Below the pieces are notes generated by a model. The model was given only the letters and a program-made list of their open reading frames with translations, was not told the DNA's origin and ran no database searches. The position numbers were made by a program, and so were the translations under genes. Shown piece by piece: positions 53,001-61,744 of a stretch of 64,000 nucleotides of DNA. The DNA comes from an uncultured Acidobacteriia bacterium (lineage in GTDB: Bacteria > Acidobacteriota > Terriglobia > Bryobacterales > Bryobacteraceae), in assembly GCA_903875575.1 (NCBI GenBank), contig CAIQWJ010000072.1:38300-102299 (forward strand), given 5' to 3'. Numbering within the stretch: the first letter of the stretch is position 1; the number at the start of each line of letters is the position of its first letter.

Positions 53001-55396
53001 GTGGAACTCTGGAACGTCACCGTCACGACGACGTTGTCGTCCTGTCCGTCCCAGCCTCCAAGCCAGCCATCGAGCGTGTACGCCTGCGTTCCGGCGTCAA
53101 TAGCCGTCGCATTCGACGACAAATCGACTGTCTGGCTCATCTTCGACGACGCATCATAACCGCCGCCAAAATAGTTCTTGCCACGATTCGTCGGGCCGGG
53201 ATCGGTGGCCGCCAGATCGTAATTCGCCGCGTAGGCCACAACCGCCACCTGCCCATCCGTCGTCCAGCCGGGAATGGTTGCCGCCCCGGAGAAATCGGAA
53301 CCGCCGGTGCTCGCTTCCGCGTCGCCGTTAGTGAGCAGATTTGAAATCGTGGTTCCGCCGGAGCCCGTACTCACGGTCAGCCCCTTGAACAATAGTCGCT
53401 GCGTCGAATTTGCGCCGTTATCAGTCAGCGTGACGCTGGTCAGCGTCTGCGAAGCAAACGCCGCCGGCAGATCCACCCGTACCATATCCAGACGGTGCAC
53501 ACCATCCGCGCTCCACACATTCTGAGTTGTCGTGTTGTTGATGGAATTCGTATAACTGCCCGAATTGTAATCGCGAATATCGATATTGCCGTACAGCGCC
53601 TTCGTATATGTCGCGCCACCGCTTCCCGTAAACGTAATCGATGCCCGGCTCGTGGTTGGATCGCTCGTATTGCCCGCCACCCCCCAGATGGAATTGAGGA
53701 TGAAGTACGCGCTCGTAACGCTGGCCACTCCCACCGACACTGTCACCGTCGTGGTGCCCGTCGCCGTGGATGTTCCCGCCCAGGCGTTCTGACCTGCGGC
53801 TGTATTCGGAATCCGCACAGGCACGGACAGGAAGACATTTTCACCTGTCGGATACTGCGGACCGCCGCTGTAATTCCGCGTATCGTCGTTTACGTAGGAA
53901 CTGATATCGATCTCCACATAAGGCCCGCCGGCTGTCGCGGCAGCCTGCGTGACCGTGAGCGTTTGTCCGGCTACTGTGATCGCACCCGTGCGCGACGCGG
54001 ATCCCGTATTGGCCGCGACCGTGTAGTTCACTGTACCGTTGCCGCTGCCCGTACTCGTCGTCGTGATCCAGGAAACACCACTGGTTGCCGTCCACGCGCA
54101 GCCTGTTCCCGCAGTCACCGTAATCGTCGCCGCCCCACCCGCGGCAGTTGGAGCCGCCGTTGCAGCCGAAAGCGTATACGTACAGGCAGCCGCAGCCGCC
54201 TGTGTGATGGTAAATGTCTGGCCTCCGACCGTAATGGTTCCTGTCCGTGTCGATGCCGCCGTATTTGCAGCCACTGTGTAATTTACCGTTCCGTTTCCGG
54301 AACCTGTGCTGGAGGTCGTCACCCATGAGACAGTACTGGTCGCCGTCCACGTGCAGCCCGTTCCCGCAGTGACCGTGAATGAGGCAGCTCCCCCGGCCGC
54401 CAAAGGAGACGCGGTGGATGCGGAAAGGGAATAAGTACACGCCGCCCCGCCGACCGTGACCTTGCCGATCTTATTCGTGGTCTGTTCCGCCACATAGAGC
54501 GCCGAATCCGGTCCTAAGGCGATGAGACGCAGCCCCGCGCCGCTGGTGGGCATCGCGAACTCAGTGACTGCTCCCGCAGTGGTGATCTGCCCGATCTTGT
54601 TATTCCCCACGTCGCTGAACCACAAAGCGCCATCGGGTCCCGCCACGATTCCCGAAAGATCCGAAGATGTAACCGGATACTCCGTGATCGTTCCCGCAGT
54701 TGTGATCCGTCCAATCCTGTTCCCGTATTCTTCCGTGAACCACAGAGCGCCGTCGGGACCTGCCGCGATTCCCCAGGGATACGCACCACTGGTCGGCACC
54801 GTGTACTGAGTAATCACGCCAGCCGTGGTGATCCGCCCGATCTGTGTATTCTCCGTGAACCAAAGCGCCCCGTCAGGCCCCGCCACGATCAGCCACGGCC
54901 CCGGATTGCTCCCGGAAATGGCGTACTCGGTAATCGTACCGGTTGTTGTGATCCGCCCGATCTTATTCCCATTGCCCTCCGTAAACCACAACGCGCCGTC
55001 AGCTCCCGCCACGATTCCAACAGGCCAGCTGCCCGATGTCGGAATCGCATATTCGGTAATCGTTCCCGAAGTCGTAATCTTCCCGATCTTGTTCGCATCG
55101 CCATCGGCGAACCAGAGATTTCCATCCGGGCCCGCGACGATTGCGTTGGGATAGGTGCCTGCAACAGGCAGAGCGTATTCGGTAAATACCCCCGCCGTCG
55201 TCATCCGCCCAATCTTTGATGACTCGGTAAACCACAGTGCGCCATCCGGACCCGCGGCAATGCCCCAGGGTTGACTGCCCGATGTTGGCACGGTGAATTC
55301 CGCGACGGTTGCAGCGGCCGCAGCCTGTGCCGATGGCGCATTCGGGAACACACTCAGAAACAGGGAGACTGCGGTTGCACACATGACTTTCTTCAT
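50045..55396 (-). CDS. Giant secreted protein: Vgb-like propeller, six BACON-type repeats, Solibacter C-terminal domain
   Basis: 1783 aa, signal peptide ending near APSAQA; GAGG lies ~11 nt before the ATG. Residues ~30-330: seven or so propeller blades, each with GIAAGPDGALWFTE...(N)KIGRITT, as in virginiamycin-lyase/SMP-30-like propellers. Then six BACON-like beta-sandwich modules beginning C(T/S)(Y/F) and carrying TGTxTVxGQTFTVTQ ends, two before and four after two carbohydrate-binding-like domains. Residues ~1280-1500 match the Solibacter-type TIGR03437 region (GVVNSASL, SFFSIFGTNLG, VDQINFTVP). The last ~280 residues are unrecognised. Probably a surface or secreted binding protein. Confidence 0.88.
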   Translation of the reverse strand: MKKVMCATAVSLFLSVFPNAPSAQAAAAATVAEFTVPTSGSQPWGIAAGPDGALWFTESSKIGRMTTAGVFTEYALPVAGTYPNAIVAGPDGNLWFADGDANKIGKITTSGTITEYAIPTSGSWPVGIVAGADGALWFTEGNGNKIGRITTTGTITEYAISGSNPGPWLIVAGPDGALWFTENTQIGRITTAGVITQYTVPTSGAYPWGIAAGPDGALWFTEEYGNRIGRITTAGTITEYPVTSSDLSGIVAGPDGALWFSDVGNNKIGQITTAGAVTEFAMPTSGAGLRLIALGPDSALYVAEQTTNKIGKVTVGGAACTYSLSASTASPLAAGGAASFTVTAGTGCTWTATSTVSWVTTSSTGSGNGTVNYTVAANTAASTRTGTITVGGQTFTITQAAAAACTYTLSAATAAPTAAGGAATITVTAGTGCAWTATSGVSWITTTSTGSGNGTVNYTVAANTGSASRTGAITVAGQTLTVTQAAATAGGPYVEIDISSYVNDDTRNYSGGPQYPTGENVFLSVPVRIPNTAAGQNAWAGTSTATGTTTVTVSVGVASVTSAYFILNSIWGVAGNTSDPTTSRASITFTGSGGATYTKALYGNIDIRDYNSGSYTNSINNTTTQNVWSADGVHRLDMVRVDLPAAFASQTLTSVTLTDNGANSTQRLLFKGLTVSTGSGGTTISNLLTNGDAEASTGGSDFSGAATIPGWTTDGQVAVVAYAANYDLAATDPGPTNRGKNYFGGGYDASSKMSQTVDLSSNATAIDAGTQAYTLDGWLGGWDGQDDNVVVTVTFQSSTGASLGTASIGPVLSADRNGTSSLIEKTATGTIPKNARKASVSVVFTRTSGSDNDSLMDNLVFGFGSGGSTVTCTYTLDALSRAAAAAQGNITVSVTTAAGCAWTAASTASWITVTAGASQSGTATATLQVAANSGGSRTGTVTIAGQTFTVVQAGPAQSGCSFNVSPTDIHATAAGMSNTMIIFTNTGCAWVTTVPSGVNWLTLNPTSGSGNGAVGYSIPVNSGPARNTTIVVAGTAVTVEQDAGSPCTYTLGATSQAMAGTGGAGAVTVTVSGSNCTAWTIGTPSVSWLHVTSTGSASTGAASYSVDPNTTTSQRTGTMSVAGQTYTVTEDVAPCTYSLSSATSPTIASAGGTGSLQITASSVVCPWAIALPTASTQQWIHITTASNASGSATVNYSVDPNTTTSARNLPFTVNGQKPPTQLTYTINQAAAAANTGPVPVVTPSGVVNSASLISANLPAGAIAQGSFFSIFGTNLGPDPFVQATTYPLGTTLAGVSIKITQGSTSVQAYPMFVAQFQINAVMPSNAPTGTVQVTVTYNGATSPAVSAQVVATSFGIFSISGGRGPGIVQNYVSPTQLPLNTSTTTAAPGDIVIVWGTGLGALPNGASDSQPPAGGPQPATVSISLGGQTVQPLYAGRSPGLAGVDQINFTVPQNVMQGCYVPLLITAGGVAGNTVTMAIATGRQACSDTNPLSAMPRTGGKNAVVTLARLSFTSGTNPTDSGSLDAGVAIFEQQASGGTLGFDLYSSMPPRNTCTAYSNMSALNSIVTGGLPSTGTPSIDAGSTITITGPNGARGFSYADPTKAVSPYFSLLGASGSISSSGLTSNPLFLDPGKYTISGNGGKDVGPFSFPMTVLTGATWTNRDQISTVDRSKDLPITWSGGDSTKQVGVVLGIASNSATNTSGGFACLFTLDKTSFTVPASMMANLPGTAGAGSGGVQGGLFFLTFPTGDQFVKFNTTSGGTLDSSMAMSVSGDLRSNITFK

Positions 55397-55593
55397 GGCT
55401 TGCTACCTCTGCCCGATGGTGTGCATCCCACGCGCCAGGATGAATAGGGAGAAACATCCCTACCGGAAATCATTGTTTCTATTGGTTTCTGTCGACGGTC
55501 AGTGTTTTCGCGGAATCACGGAGGCTGATCGCTTTCATCGGATGGTCGCGCAGGGTCGCGCAGTAAAACGGGTGTTTACACACACCTGAGACT

Positions 55594-56403
55594 TCAGGAA
55601 ACCGTCGTCTCCAGCATCCGCCTGGTTGCCAGAAGCGTGTTGATGAGGGTCTTACGTGCCGCCTGAGATATCAAAGGATCGGCCAGCCATCCCAACGCAA
55701 CCGGCGTTCTGCGGGAGAGCACCAGCGCTTCACACTCAAGGTAGAGACCGTCGCCGCTCTCCTCAATGCGCCAGTAGTGGTTCAGCCCCCATAGCAGGCC
55801 GCGGTCTTTCGGTGCCGCCGCCGTCACGTCCAGCACGTCTTCTGAACGGGAGTCGATGGCCAGGCGCCGGCGGTCTACATCGCGGTAGCGGATGTTCAGC
55901 CGCACATCGAAAATGCCCGGAATCATCGAGTTCTCCGCAAGCCGCAGATGCACCTGAAGCTCATCTCCCCTTCGGCTGAGTACGCTCGATTCCCTGATTT
56001 CAGGTGCCATATAGCGTGTCCTGTTGGCGTAATCCAGCAATGCCGGGCGTGCCCGATTGAGGGTACCGCGTGGCACGAACACCGCGCCCACCCAGTGCTG
56101 CACCTGGCCGCCCTCAGTTGGCAGATCGGAACCAAGTCCCAGCGATTTTGCCGTCACCGCGACAGCTGGACCTTCCCGCAGCTTTGCTCTGACGGCTTCG
56201 TCGTCCGCAAGAAACAGGAAGGGCGCGCCCTGCCGCATCCGCCCCTCCACGGCGGCCGCGTAAGCACGAAATTCTTCCACCGCCAGACTCCTGGGAGAAT
56301 TCTCAGGCACAGAAGGCAAAGACGCAGTCATCCGCGGGTGCGCGCAACCACCCATCGCAACGGCGGAGACGACGAGCACGAGAGCTGCGACAGCGGTCCT
56401 CAT
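55594..56403 (-). CDS. Hypothetical lipoprotein
   Basis: 269 aa from ATG 56403; the track's 56418 start adds five residues. Lipobox VAMGGC with Cys at ~19, so membrane-anchored. The rest is mixed alpha/beta with no motif I know; a segment VLDVTAAAPKDRGLLWGLNHYWRIEES hints at a lipid- or ligand-binding (START-like) fold. It follows the DoxX-like gene by 70 nt in the same direction. Confidence 0.7.
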   Translation of the reverse strand: MRTAVAALVLVVSAVAMGGCAHPRMTASLPSVPENSPRSLAVEEFRAYAAAVEGRMRQGAPFLFLADDEAVRAKLREGPAVAVTAKSLGLGSDLPTEGGQVQHWVGAVFVPRGTLNRARPALLDYANRTRYMAPEIRESSVLSRRGDELQVHLRLAENSMIPGIFDVRLNIRYRDVDRRRLAIDSRSEDVLDVTAAAPKDRGLLWGLNHYWRIEESGDGLYLECEALVLSRRTPVALGWLADPLISQAARKTLINTLLATRRMLETTVS

Positions 56404-56473
56404 AACCCGTTCCACCATGCAATTCTGCTGCCGTCCTGTCAGCCCGCGCCGCGCGCGACTGAATTCGCTGCGC

Positions 56474-57784
56474 CTAACGGTTAAAGGGATCTTCGTTGAT
56501 CCAGTGGAATCCCCGACTCGTCAACAGAAACCGTGTTGTCTTCTCGCGATGCAATTTCACCAACAGCTTCACGCCGTTCATCTTGCCATCCAGCGTCAGG
56601 TGCGCGTCGTCGGGCTGACTGAAATCAAAGTCACCGGCATCCCGGGACCAGCGGCCCGTCATCTTCAGGTGGTGCTTCGCTTCGTCGATGGCGGCGATGA
56701 AGTAACCCGAATCGCCCTGATCGGTGCGGGTGACCACCGAGGTGAAATGATTCACCACCAACTGATTCCACGGCGCGCCGCCTGTGGGAGGCGAATCCTC
56801 TCGCCCCCCGACATCCACAGCCCAGACTCCGTAAATCGCCGGATGTCTCCGAGTCCCCGCAAGCATAGACTGCGTCATCTGATAGGGCACCCAGGCTGCC
56901 GTATACAGCATGAGGGCGATCAGCGCAGCCTTCAGCGCCGATGCCGCACCCCGGAAACGTGGCGCGTCCAGCACCGGCATCGGCCAGGCATGCAACGTCG
57001 CGGCTTCACCCCGGACAAAGAGCCTGAAGATCGGCACCGCATCCCCGCAGGCAAGGAACAGCGACAGCAGGAAAAGATGGGTCGAATAGATCTTCACCGG
57101 CACGTCATAGCAAAAGTTCAGCAGGACGACATTCAGCATCACCCCACACCCCGCACAGGCACCGAGCGTACTCGTCCTTCGGAACAACAGGAGCGCGCCG
57201 GCGGTAACCTCAGCCAGGCCGCTGAACTGCTCGTATGGTCTCGATGCGCCAATGAATGTCCACAGCAAATGCATGGGAGACGATTGCCCGTAGGTCTCCG
57301 TAAGCGTGCTGAGCGTCGGCTCCGGCATCTGCCCCGCGAAGACTTTCAGGAACCCGTAGCTCAACAGTGCCAGTGCCAGAACATATCGCGTGTAGAGCCG
57401 AAGGGCGCCGTAGAGGGTCCGGTACTCCCGCCGACGGTCACACACCGTCCAGATCCCCGCCGCCACCAGCGCGATCACGGATAGGCAGAGAACCTGTATG
57501 TAACCGAGCGTGGTGTCACCAGCCCCTGTTTCATGAAACTGCGTGACAGGACCGGACAGGTGAAAAACGTGAATGGCGACCCACGGAAACAGCACCAGAA
57601 AAGGGGCCTGAAGCCAGTCGGTCAGACGCGACGTGTCGAACGGCAGTACGTCAAAAATGAATCCCGGCCAGTAATAAAAAATCAGGTACGCGAAGATGAA
57701 CCGGAACGCAGGACGGGTGACGGTATTCCAGCCCTGCGAAGACTCAACCGGATCGGGGCTGACAGACGTGGTGTCCTGTAACAT
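56474..57784 (-). CDS. DoxX-like multi-pass membrane protein
   Basis: 436 aa with about eight hydrophobic helices in the first ~300 residues, including the LSYGFLKVFAGQMP and EVTAGALLLFRRTSTLGA segments that resemble the DoxX/HTTM fold. The C-terminal ~130 residues are soluble and end in a beta-rich domain (GRWSRDAGDFDFSQPDD). Function unknown; DoxX proteins are often linked to redox chemistry at the membrane. Confidence 0.65.
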   Translation of the reverse strand: MLQDTTSVSPDPVESSQGWNTVTRPAFRFIFAYLIFYYWPGFIFDVLPFDTSRLTDWLQAPFLVLFPWVAIHVFHLSGPVTQFHETGAGDTTLGYIQVLCLSVIALVAAGIWTVCDRRREYRTLYGALRLYTRYVLALALLSYGFLKVFAGQMPEPTLSTLTETYGQSSPMHLLWTFIGASRPYEQFSGLAEVTAGALLLFRRTSTLGACAGCGVMLNVVLLNFCYDVPVKIYSTHLFLLSLFLACGDAVPIFRLFVRGEAATLHAWPMPVLDAPRFRGAASALKAALIALMLYTAAWVPYQMTQSMLAGTRRHPAIYGVWAVDVGGREDSPPTGGAPWNQLVVNHFTSVVTRTDQGDSGYFIAAIDEAKHHLKMTGRWSRDAGDFDFSQPDDAHLTLDGKMNGVKLLVKLHREKTTRFLLTSRGFHWINEDPFNR

Positions 57785-57820
57785 CCCGACATCATACCAG
57801 GAAAAGTGCAGGCACTGTGG

Positions 57821-58612
57821 CTACTTCGGCCAGTAGGGCTCCCCTGCCCTCACTAGTTTCACCGGAACCTCCGTGATGAAACTCCGCAGCCACTCCACGC
57901 AGTCTTCCATCCCGGGTTCTTCCGAAATCGCATGCCCCAGAATGATCTGCCCCTTCGGCACGCCCAGCGTCGCCGCGTCCAGCACGTACTCCGTGTTGTC
58001 CACCGCGCCATCCGTCTCCTGCGCTTCGCCGCTCATCACCACATCCACGTCGCCCGCCACGCGCGGCATCCCGTAACCCACGCTCATCTGCGCCCGGCTC
58101 ACCTTTGCAGCTGGATCCCCCACAATCCGCAGTGCCTTAGTCCCCAGGCGTTTCGCGACATCCGCCGCCAGCGCGCCCAGCGTCGTTGGAGGCAACACAT
58201 AGCGATGCGAATTCGGCGCGGTTTCATACTGTGCCCAACCCGTGACCCGTGCCAGCGCCTGAAAATTGAAATCCGGCTTCCGCGCATGCAGGTTGTCGTG
58301 AAACCGATGAATCACCAGATTGTTCTTCTCGCAGAACTCCCGTTTCGCCTTGTAGACCGGGTCATCCCCCAGGTCAGCCACCAGATCGCGGTCACTCCAA
58401 TAGGTAGTCTCGTGCGACAGGATGAAATTCAGCCCTTCGGCCTGCGCCCGCCGGATCTGATCGAATGTCGACATCACCGTCGTCGCAATCCCGGTCACTA
58501 CAGTTGCCGGACCGCCCGCCTTGTAAGTGTCGCGCCCCGTGGTTTCCGTCCACGGCACGCCAAGATTCTTCTGGATCCGATCGAGAACCTCTCCCGCCGT
58601 GATCGTCGCCAT
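57821..58612 (-). CDS. Nif3-like dinuclear metal protein, cytoplasmic copy
   Basis: 263 aa from ATG 58612, whose A is shared with the upstream stop (TAATG); the longer track start overlaps that gene and is unlikely. Similar along its length to the next gene upstream (ITA.-V.DRI...G, PATVV.GI.TT, ...LILGHAISEEPGMEDCVEWLR versus LILLGRVISEEPGMKVCAAWLR). Residues FILSHETTYW and ISEEPGME contain metal-ligand candidates. No export signal. Probably a Nif3/NGG1p-type hydrolase-like protein of unknown substrate. Confidence 0.72.
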   Translation of the reverse strand: MATITAGEVLDRIQKNLGVPWTETTGRDTYKAGGPATVVTGIATTVMSTFDQIRRAQAEGLNFILSHETTYWSDRDLVADLGDDPVYKAKREFCEKNNLVIHRFHDNLHARKPDFNFQALARVTGWAQYETAPNSHRYVLPPTTLGALAADVAKRLGTKALRIVGDPAAKVSRAQMSVGYGMPRVAGDVDVVMSGEAQETDGAVDNTEYVLDAATLGVPKGQIILGHAISEEPGMEDCVEWLRSFITEVPVKLVRAGEPYWPK

Positions 58613-59553
58613 TAGACCGGCCTCCAGTAAGGATCGCCTGCCGACACCCACGTGATTGAAGCCTCCGGCACCAACATCCGCAGTTCCGTTCGCAACCAGG
58701 CCGCGCAAACCTTCATGCCGGGTTCCTCCGAGATCACGCGCCCCAGCAGAATCAGGCCCTTTCGCAACCCGGCCGTGACCGTATCCTGCGCATACTCAAC
58801 CGACTCCCATTCGCGAACTTCCCCGGCAATGATCGCATCCACTCCCGGCATCGTCTTCAGCGACGCGGCCAGCGCCGTCGTCCCCGTCAACAGCCCTACC
58901 TTTCGGATCTCCGTGCGCGGATCCCCCACCACGCGCATGCCGCCCCGAATTCCAAGTTTCAGTTTGAGGTCGGCGGCAAGAGCGTCCAGAGTCACAGCCG
59001 GCAACTCGAAACGCGTCGCCGCGCCCGCCGCCTGATACTTCGCCCAGCCCATCTCCGCCGCGAAACCCTGCGCCAAAGGATCCGGAGTCCGGCTCCGCCA
59101 GTGGTCGCTGAACCGCCATACCACCAGACCATTCTTCTCGATGAACTCAAGCTTCCCGGCCAGCACAGGATCGGGCTGCGCATTCGCCGCCTGCCCGCGC
59201 CCCGGTGCTGGATTCGCGGCATCGGCCTTCCCGAAAAACGTCGGCTCGCACGCGATCACAAGGTTTGCACCCGCCGCCACCGCCTTCTTCAGAACTTCCA
59301 GAGTCGGCAGAGTCGTCGTGACAATGCCTTTCACCACTGTGGCCGGATCGCCCGCCTTGAACGTATCCACGGTATCCGGTTTCCACTCGCCACCCACACT
59401 CGCGCGGATGCGATCAATGACCGCCTGCGCCGTGATCGTCGCACCCCCCACGGCCGCATTCTGGGCAAAGAGAGTGCGCCCTGTCAGCGCACCGCTCCCC
59501 GCAACCGCCGCGAATTCACGTCTCGAAAAAGAGTTCGGCCCCGCGCGCCGCAC
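58612..59553 (-). CDS. Nif3-like protein, Tat-exported paralogue
   Basis: 313 aa from GTG 59553, which shares its G with the upstream stop (TAGTG). N-terminal FSRREFAAVAGSGALTG is a Tat signal, so this copy is exported while its downstream paralogue is not. LVIACEPTFFG aligns with FILSHETTYW of the paralogue, where a His is replaced by Cys. A small Pro/Gly-rich loop (ANPAPGRGQAANAQPD) is inserted at ~115-130. The pair arose by tandem duplication. Confidence 0.72.
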   Translation of the reverse strand: MRRAGPNSFSRREFAAVAGSGALTGRTLFAQNAAVGGATITAQAVIDRIRASVGGEWKPDTVDTFKAGDPATVVKGIVTTTLPTLEVLKKAVAAGANLVIACEPTFFGKADAANPAPGRGQAANAQPDPVLAGKLEFIEKNGLVVWRFSDHWRSRTPDPLAQGFAAEMGWAKYQAAGAATRFELPAVTLDALAADLKLKLGIRGGMRVVGDPRTEIRKVGLLTGTTALAASLKTMPGVDAIIAGEVREWESVEYAQDTVTAGLRKGLILLGRVISEEPGMKVCAAWLRTELRMLVPEASITWVSAGDPYWRPV

Positions 59554-60506
59554 TACTGCGCCCGCTTCACAGTCACCGGAGCTTCCAGGCTGAAAGTCAG
59601 CACCGTCTCCGCCGGCACCTTGACCGCCTTGCCGCGTGTCACAGTCTGCGTCACAGCCCCCGCGCCGCCGCCTGCCAGTGCGCCAATGCCTGCGCCCTTC
59701 GCCCCGCCAGCCACCGCGCCAATGATGGTGCCAAGCGCGGCCGCGCCACCCGTGAATTCAGCCGTACGCTTGTTCGCGCCCAAACCCTCCGCGCCCTTCT
59801 GCACCATGTCCGCCGTCTGCAGCTTGTAACTGTGACCGTTCATCTCCACGGAATCGACATCCAGCGCCAGTTCCGATTGGCCTTTCAATTTACCCTGGCC
59901 CGCCGCGGCCCTCACCACCAGCTTCGCGTTCGACCCCTTCGGAATCACCACCACCCCATCGGCGTCTGCTACATCCTGCGCCACCACAGCGGAATAGAAC
60001 TGCCCGGCCGTCGCCGTATCCGCACTGATCGCTTCGTTGTTCCGCACCGAGAGTTTGGTCCCGGTCGGAATCGTGTGGACAACCTCTTTCACCACAGGCG
60101 CTGCTTTCACCACAGGCGCTGCCTTCACCGGTGCTGCTTCCTTTGCGGTCACGGCGGGCTTCTTCTCCGGTTCTTTCGCGGCCGTCGCCGGCGGGGGCAC
60201 GGGTTCCGCGACGCCATACTTCACGGAATCCACCTCCGCCATCGGATACGTCCGGGTCTGACCATCGGCGGAAGTCAGCGTAATCGCGGTCGTGTCGCTC
60301 TTCGAGACGTTGCCGCTGAAACTCGTGCCGTCTTTCAGTTTCACGGTCGCGGCCTGAGCTGGCGCGGGAGCCGGAGCCACCACGGGTGCAGAGGTCGGCG
60401 TTGCTGTCGAAGTCTGAGGTGCCGTGCTCTCGGGAGCCTGGCTCTTGCTGCATCCGGTCAGAATCAGACCCGCGCAGACGGTAAAGAATACAAAAGATTT
60501 TAACAT
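59553..60506 (-). CDS. Hypothetical lipoprotein with Gly-zipper segment
   Basis: 317 aa. Lipobox LILTGCSK with Cys ~19. A Pro/Ala-rich linker is followed by a small beta-domain (VKLKDGTSFSGNVSKSD ... YPMAEVDSVKYG), a repeated KAAPVVK linker, a beta-domain (~145-240) and a glycine-zipper-like hydrophobic segment (IIGAVAGGAKGAGIGALAGGGAGA). GGAGG 9 nt before the ATG. First gene of a three-gene operon with the Nif3-like pair, coupled by 1-nt overlaps. Confidence 0.78.
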   Translation of the reverse strand: MLKSFVFFTVCAGLILTGCSKSQAPESTAPQTSTATPTSAPVVAPAPAPAQAATVKLKDGTSFSGNVSKSDTTAITLTSADGQTRTYPMAEVDSVKYGVAEPVPPPATAAKEPEKKPAVTAKEAAPVKAAPVVKAAPVVKEVVHTIPTGTKLSVRNNEAISADTATAGQFYSAVVAQDVADADGVVVIPKGSNAKLVVRAAAGQGKLKGQSELALDVDSVEMNGHSYKLQTADMVQKGAEGLGANKRTAEFTGGAAALGTIIGAVAGGAKGAGIGALAGGGAGAVTQTVTRGKAVKVPAETVLTFSLEAPVTVKRAQ

Positions 60507-60530
60507 GATAAATACCCTCCGGGTTTACGA

Positions 60531-60560
60531 ATAATATCATTTTGCGCGAGAACCCGTCCA
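60531..60560 (-). promoter_or_regulatory. Possible promoter of the lipoprotein-Nif3 operon
   Basis: Minus strand TGGACG (60560-60555), an 18-nt spacer and TATTAT (60536-60531), about 25 nt before the ATG at 60506. The -35 match is moderate. Confidence 0.4.
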
Positions 60561-60632
60561 CCGCGACAACCGCGACTCCGCTCTCTGTTTGATACGATGA
60601 CAAAGCTTCGGGGCCACCCCATTGAGGTCAAA

Positions 60633-61673
60633 ATGAAAAAGACTGTACTGTTCGTTCTTCCGGCGTTCGTCGCTGCCTTCATGCTGGCGCAACCGCCTGC
60701 TCCAACTCCCGGACAGGGACCTGCAGGTGCCAGCGGCGGTCGCGGCGCGGGCCGTGGCAATGTACCCACCGGTCCCCTGGTCATTCCGCTCTGGAACGGC
60801 CGTGCCCCCGGCGCACTTGGCGACTCGGACGCCGATAAACCCGAGATGACTTTCTATCGCGGCGGCCGCAGCGGCACCGCCGTCATCATCGCCCCCGGCG
60901 GCGCCTATCGCAACCTCTCCATGGAGAGCGAAGGTCGCCAGGAAGCTTACTGGTTCAACGCCATGGGCGTCAGCGCCTTCGTCCTGAAATACCGACTCAC
61001 GCCCTACCACCATCCCGTCGAACTCACGGACGCCCAGCGCGCCCTCCGCATCGTTCGCTCACGCGCCCAGGAATTCGGCATCCAGCCCGACCGCATCGGC
61101 ATGATGGGCTTCTCCGCCGGTGGCCACCTCGCCGCCACCGCAGGCACTCACTTCACCGCCGGATCGCCCGGTGCCGAAGACCCTGCCGACCAGGTCGGCA
61201 GCCGCCCGGACTTCCTCATCCTCTGCTACCCCGTCATCTCCTTCCAGCCCGGCGTCGCGGGCACCAACATATTGAACGCCTACGCCGCTTCCGGCAGAAA
61301 CCTCCTCGGCGACAATCCCGATCAGAAAACTCTCGACGACATGTCCGACGAACTCCAGGTCACCCCACAAACTCCACCCACGTTCCTCTATCACACAACC
61401 AATGACAACCTGGTCGCCGTGGAAAACAGCGTCCAGTTTTATCTGGCGCTGCGCAAGGCCCACGTCGCCGCCGAAATGCACCTGTTCGAAAACGGCGCTC
61501 ATGGCTCGGGCATGGGGCTGACCGATCCCGCCCTGAGCGCGTGGCCGAACCTTCTGATGAACTGGATGCGAGGTCGCGGCCTGCTGACGAATCCTGCCGG
61601 TGCGGCTGGTTTCGGCGGCGGGCGCGGTGGCTCTGGCGGCGGACGCGGACCCTCCGGCGGGCGCGGCAACTAA
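60633..61673 (+). CDS. Exported alpha/beta hydrolase (acetyl-esterase-like)
   Basis: 346 aa from ATG 60633 (GAGG a few nt upstream). Signal peptide MKKTVLFVLPAFVAAFMLA, then a Gly/Arg-rich stretch (GQGPAGASGGRGAGRG). The hydrolase core has IIAPGGAYRNLS (oxyanion region), nucleophile elbow GFSAGGHLAAT and C-terminal His in NGAHGSGMG. The protein ends in another Gly/Arg-rich tail (GGGRGGSGGGRGPSGGRGN). Resembles BD-FAE/carbohydrate acetyl esterases that deacetylate xylan-type polymers. Confidence 0.9.
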   Translation: MKKTVLFVLPAFVAAFMLAQPPAPTPGQGPAGASGGRGAGRGNVPTGPLVIPLWNGRAPGALGDSDADKPEMTFYRGGRSGTAVIIAPGGAYRNLSMESEGRQEAYWFNAMGVSAFVLKYRLTPYHHPVELTDAQRALRIVRSRAQEFGIQPDRIGMMGFSAGGHLAATAGTHFTAGSPGAEDPADQVGSRPDFLILCYPVISFQPGVAGTNILNAYAASGRNLLGDNPDQKTLDDMSDELQVTPQTPPTFLYHTTNDNLVAVENSVQFYLALRKAHVAAEMHLFENGAHGSGMGLTDPALSAWPNLLMNWMRGRGLLTNPAGAAGFGGGRGGSGGGRGPSGGRGN

Positions 61674-61744
61674 GGAGCGCAAAGCCACTCTAGCTCCCCG
61701 GTCTTCCAGACGCAGCCCGTGCCATAGACTCATCACGCGAGGGA

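Noticed and set aside
51038-54328. Several Arg-rich plus-strand ORFs (457, 277 and 216 aa)
   Set aside because: Shadows of the Thr/Ser/Gly-rich 1783-aa gene on the other strand.
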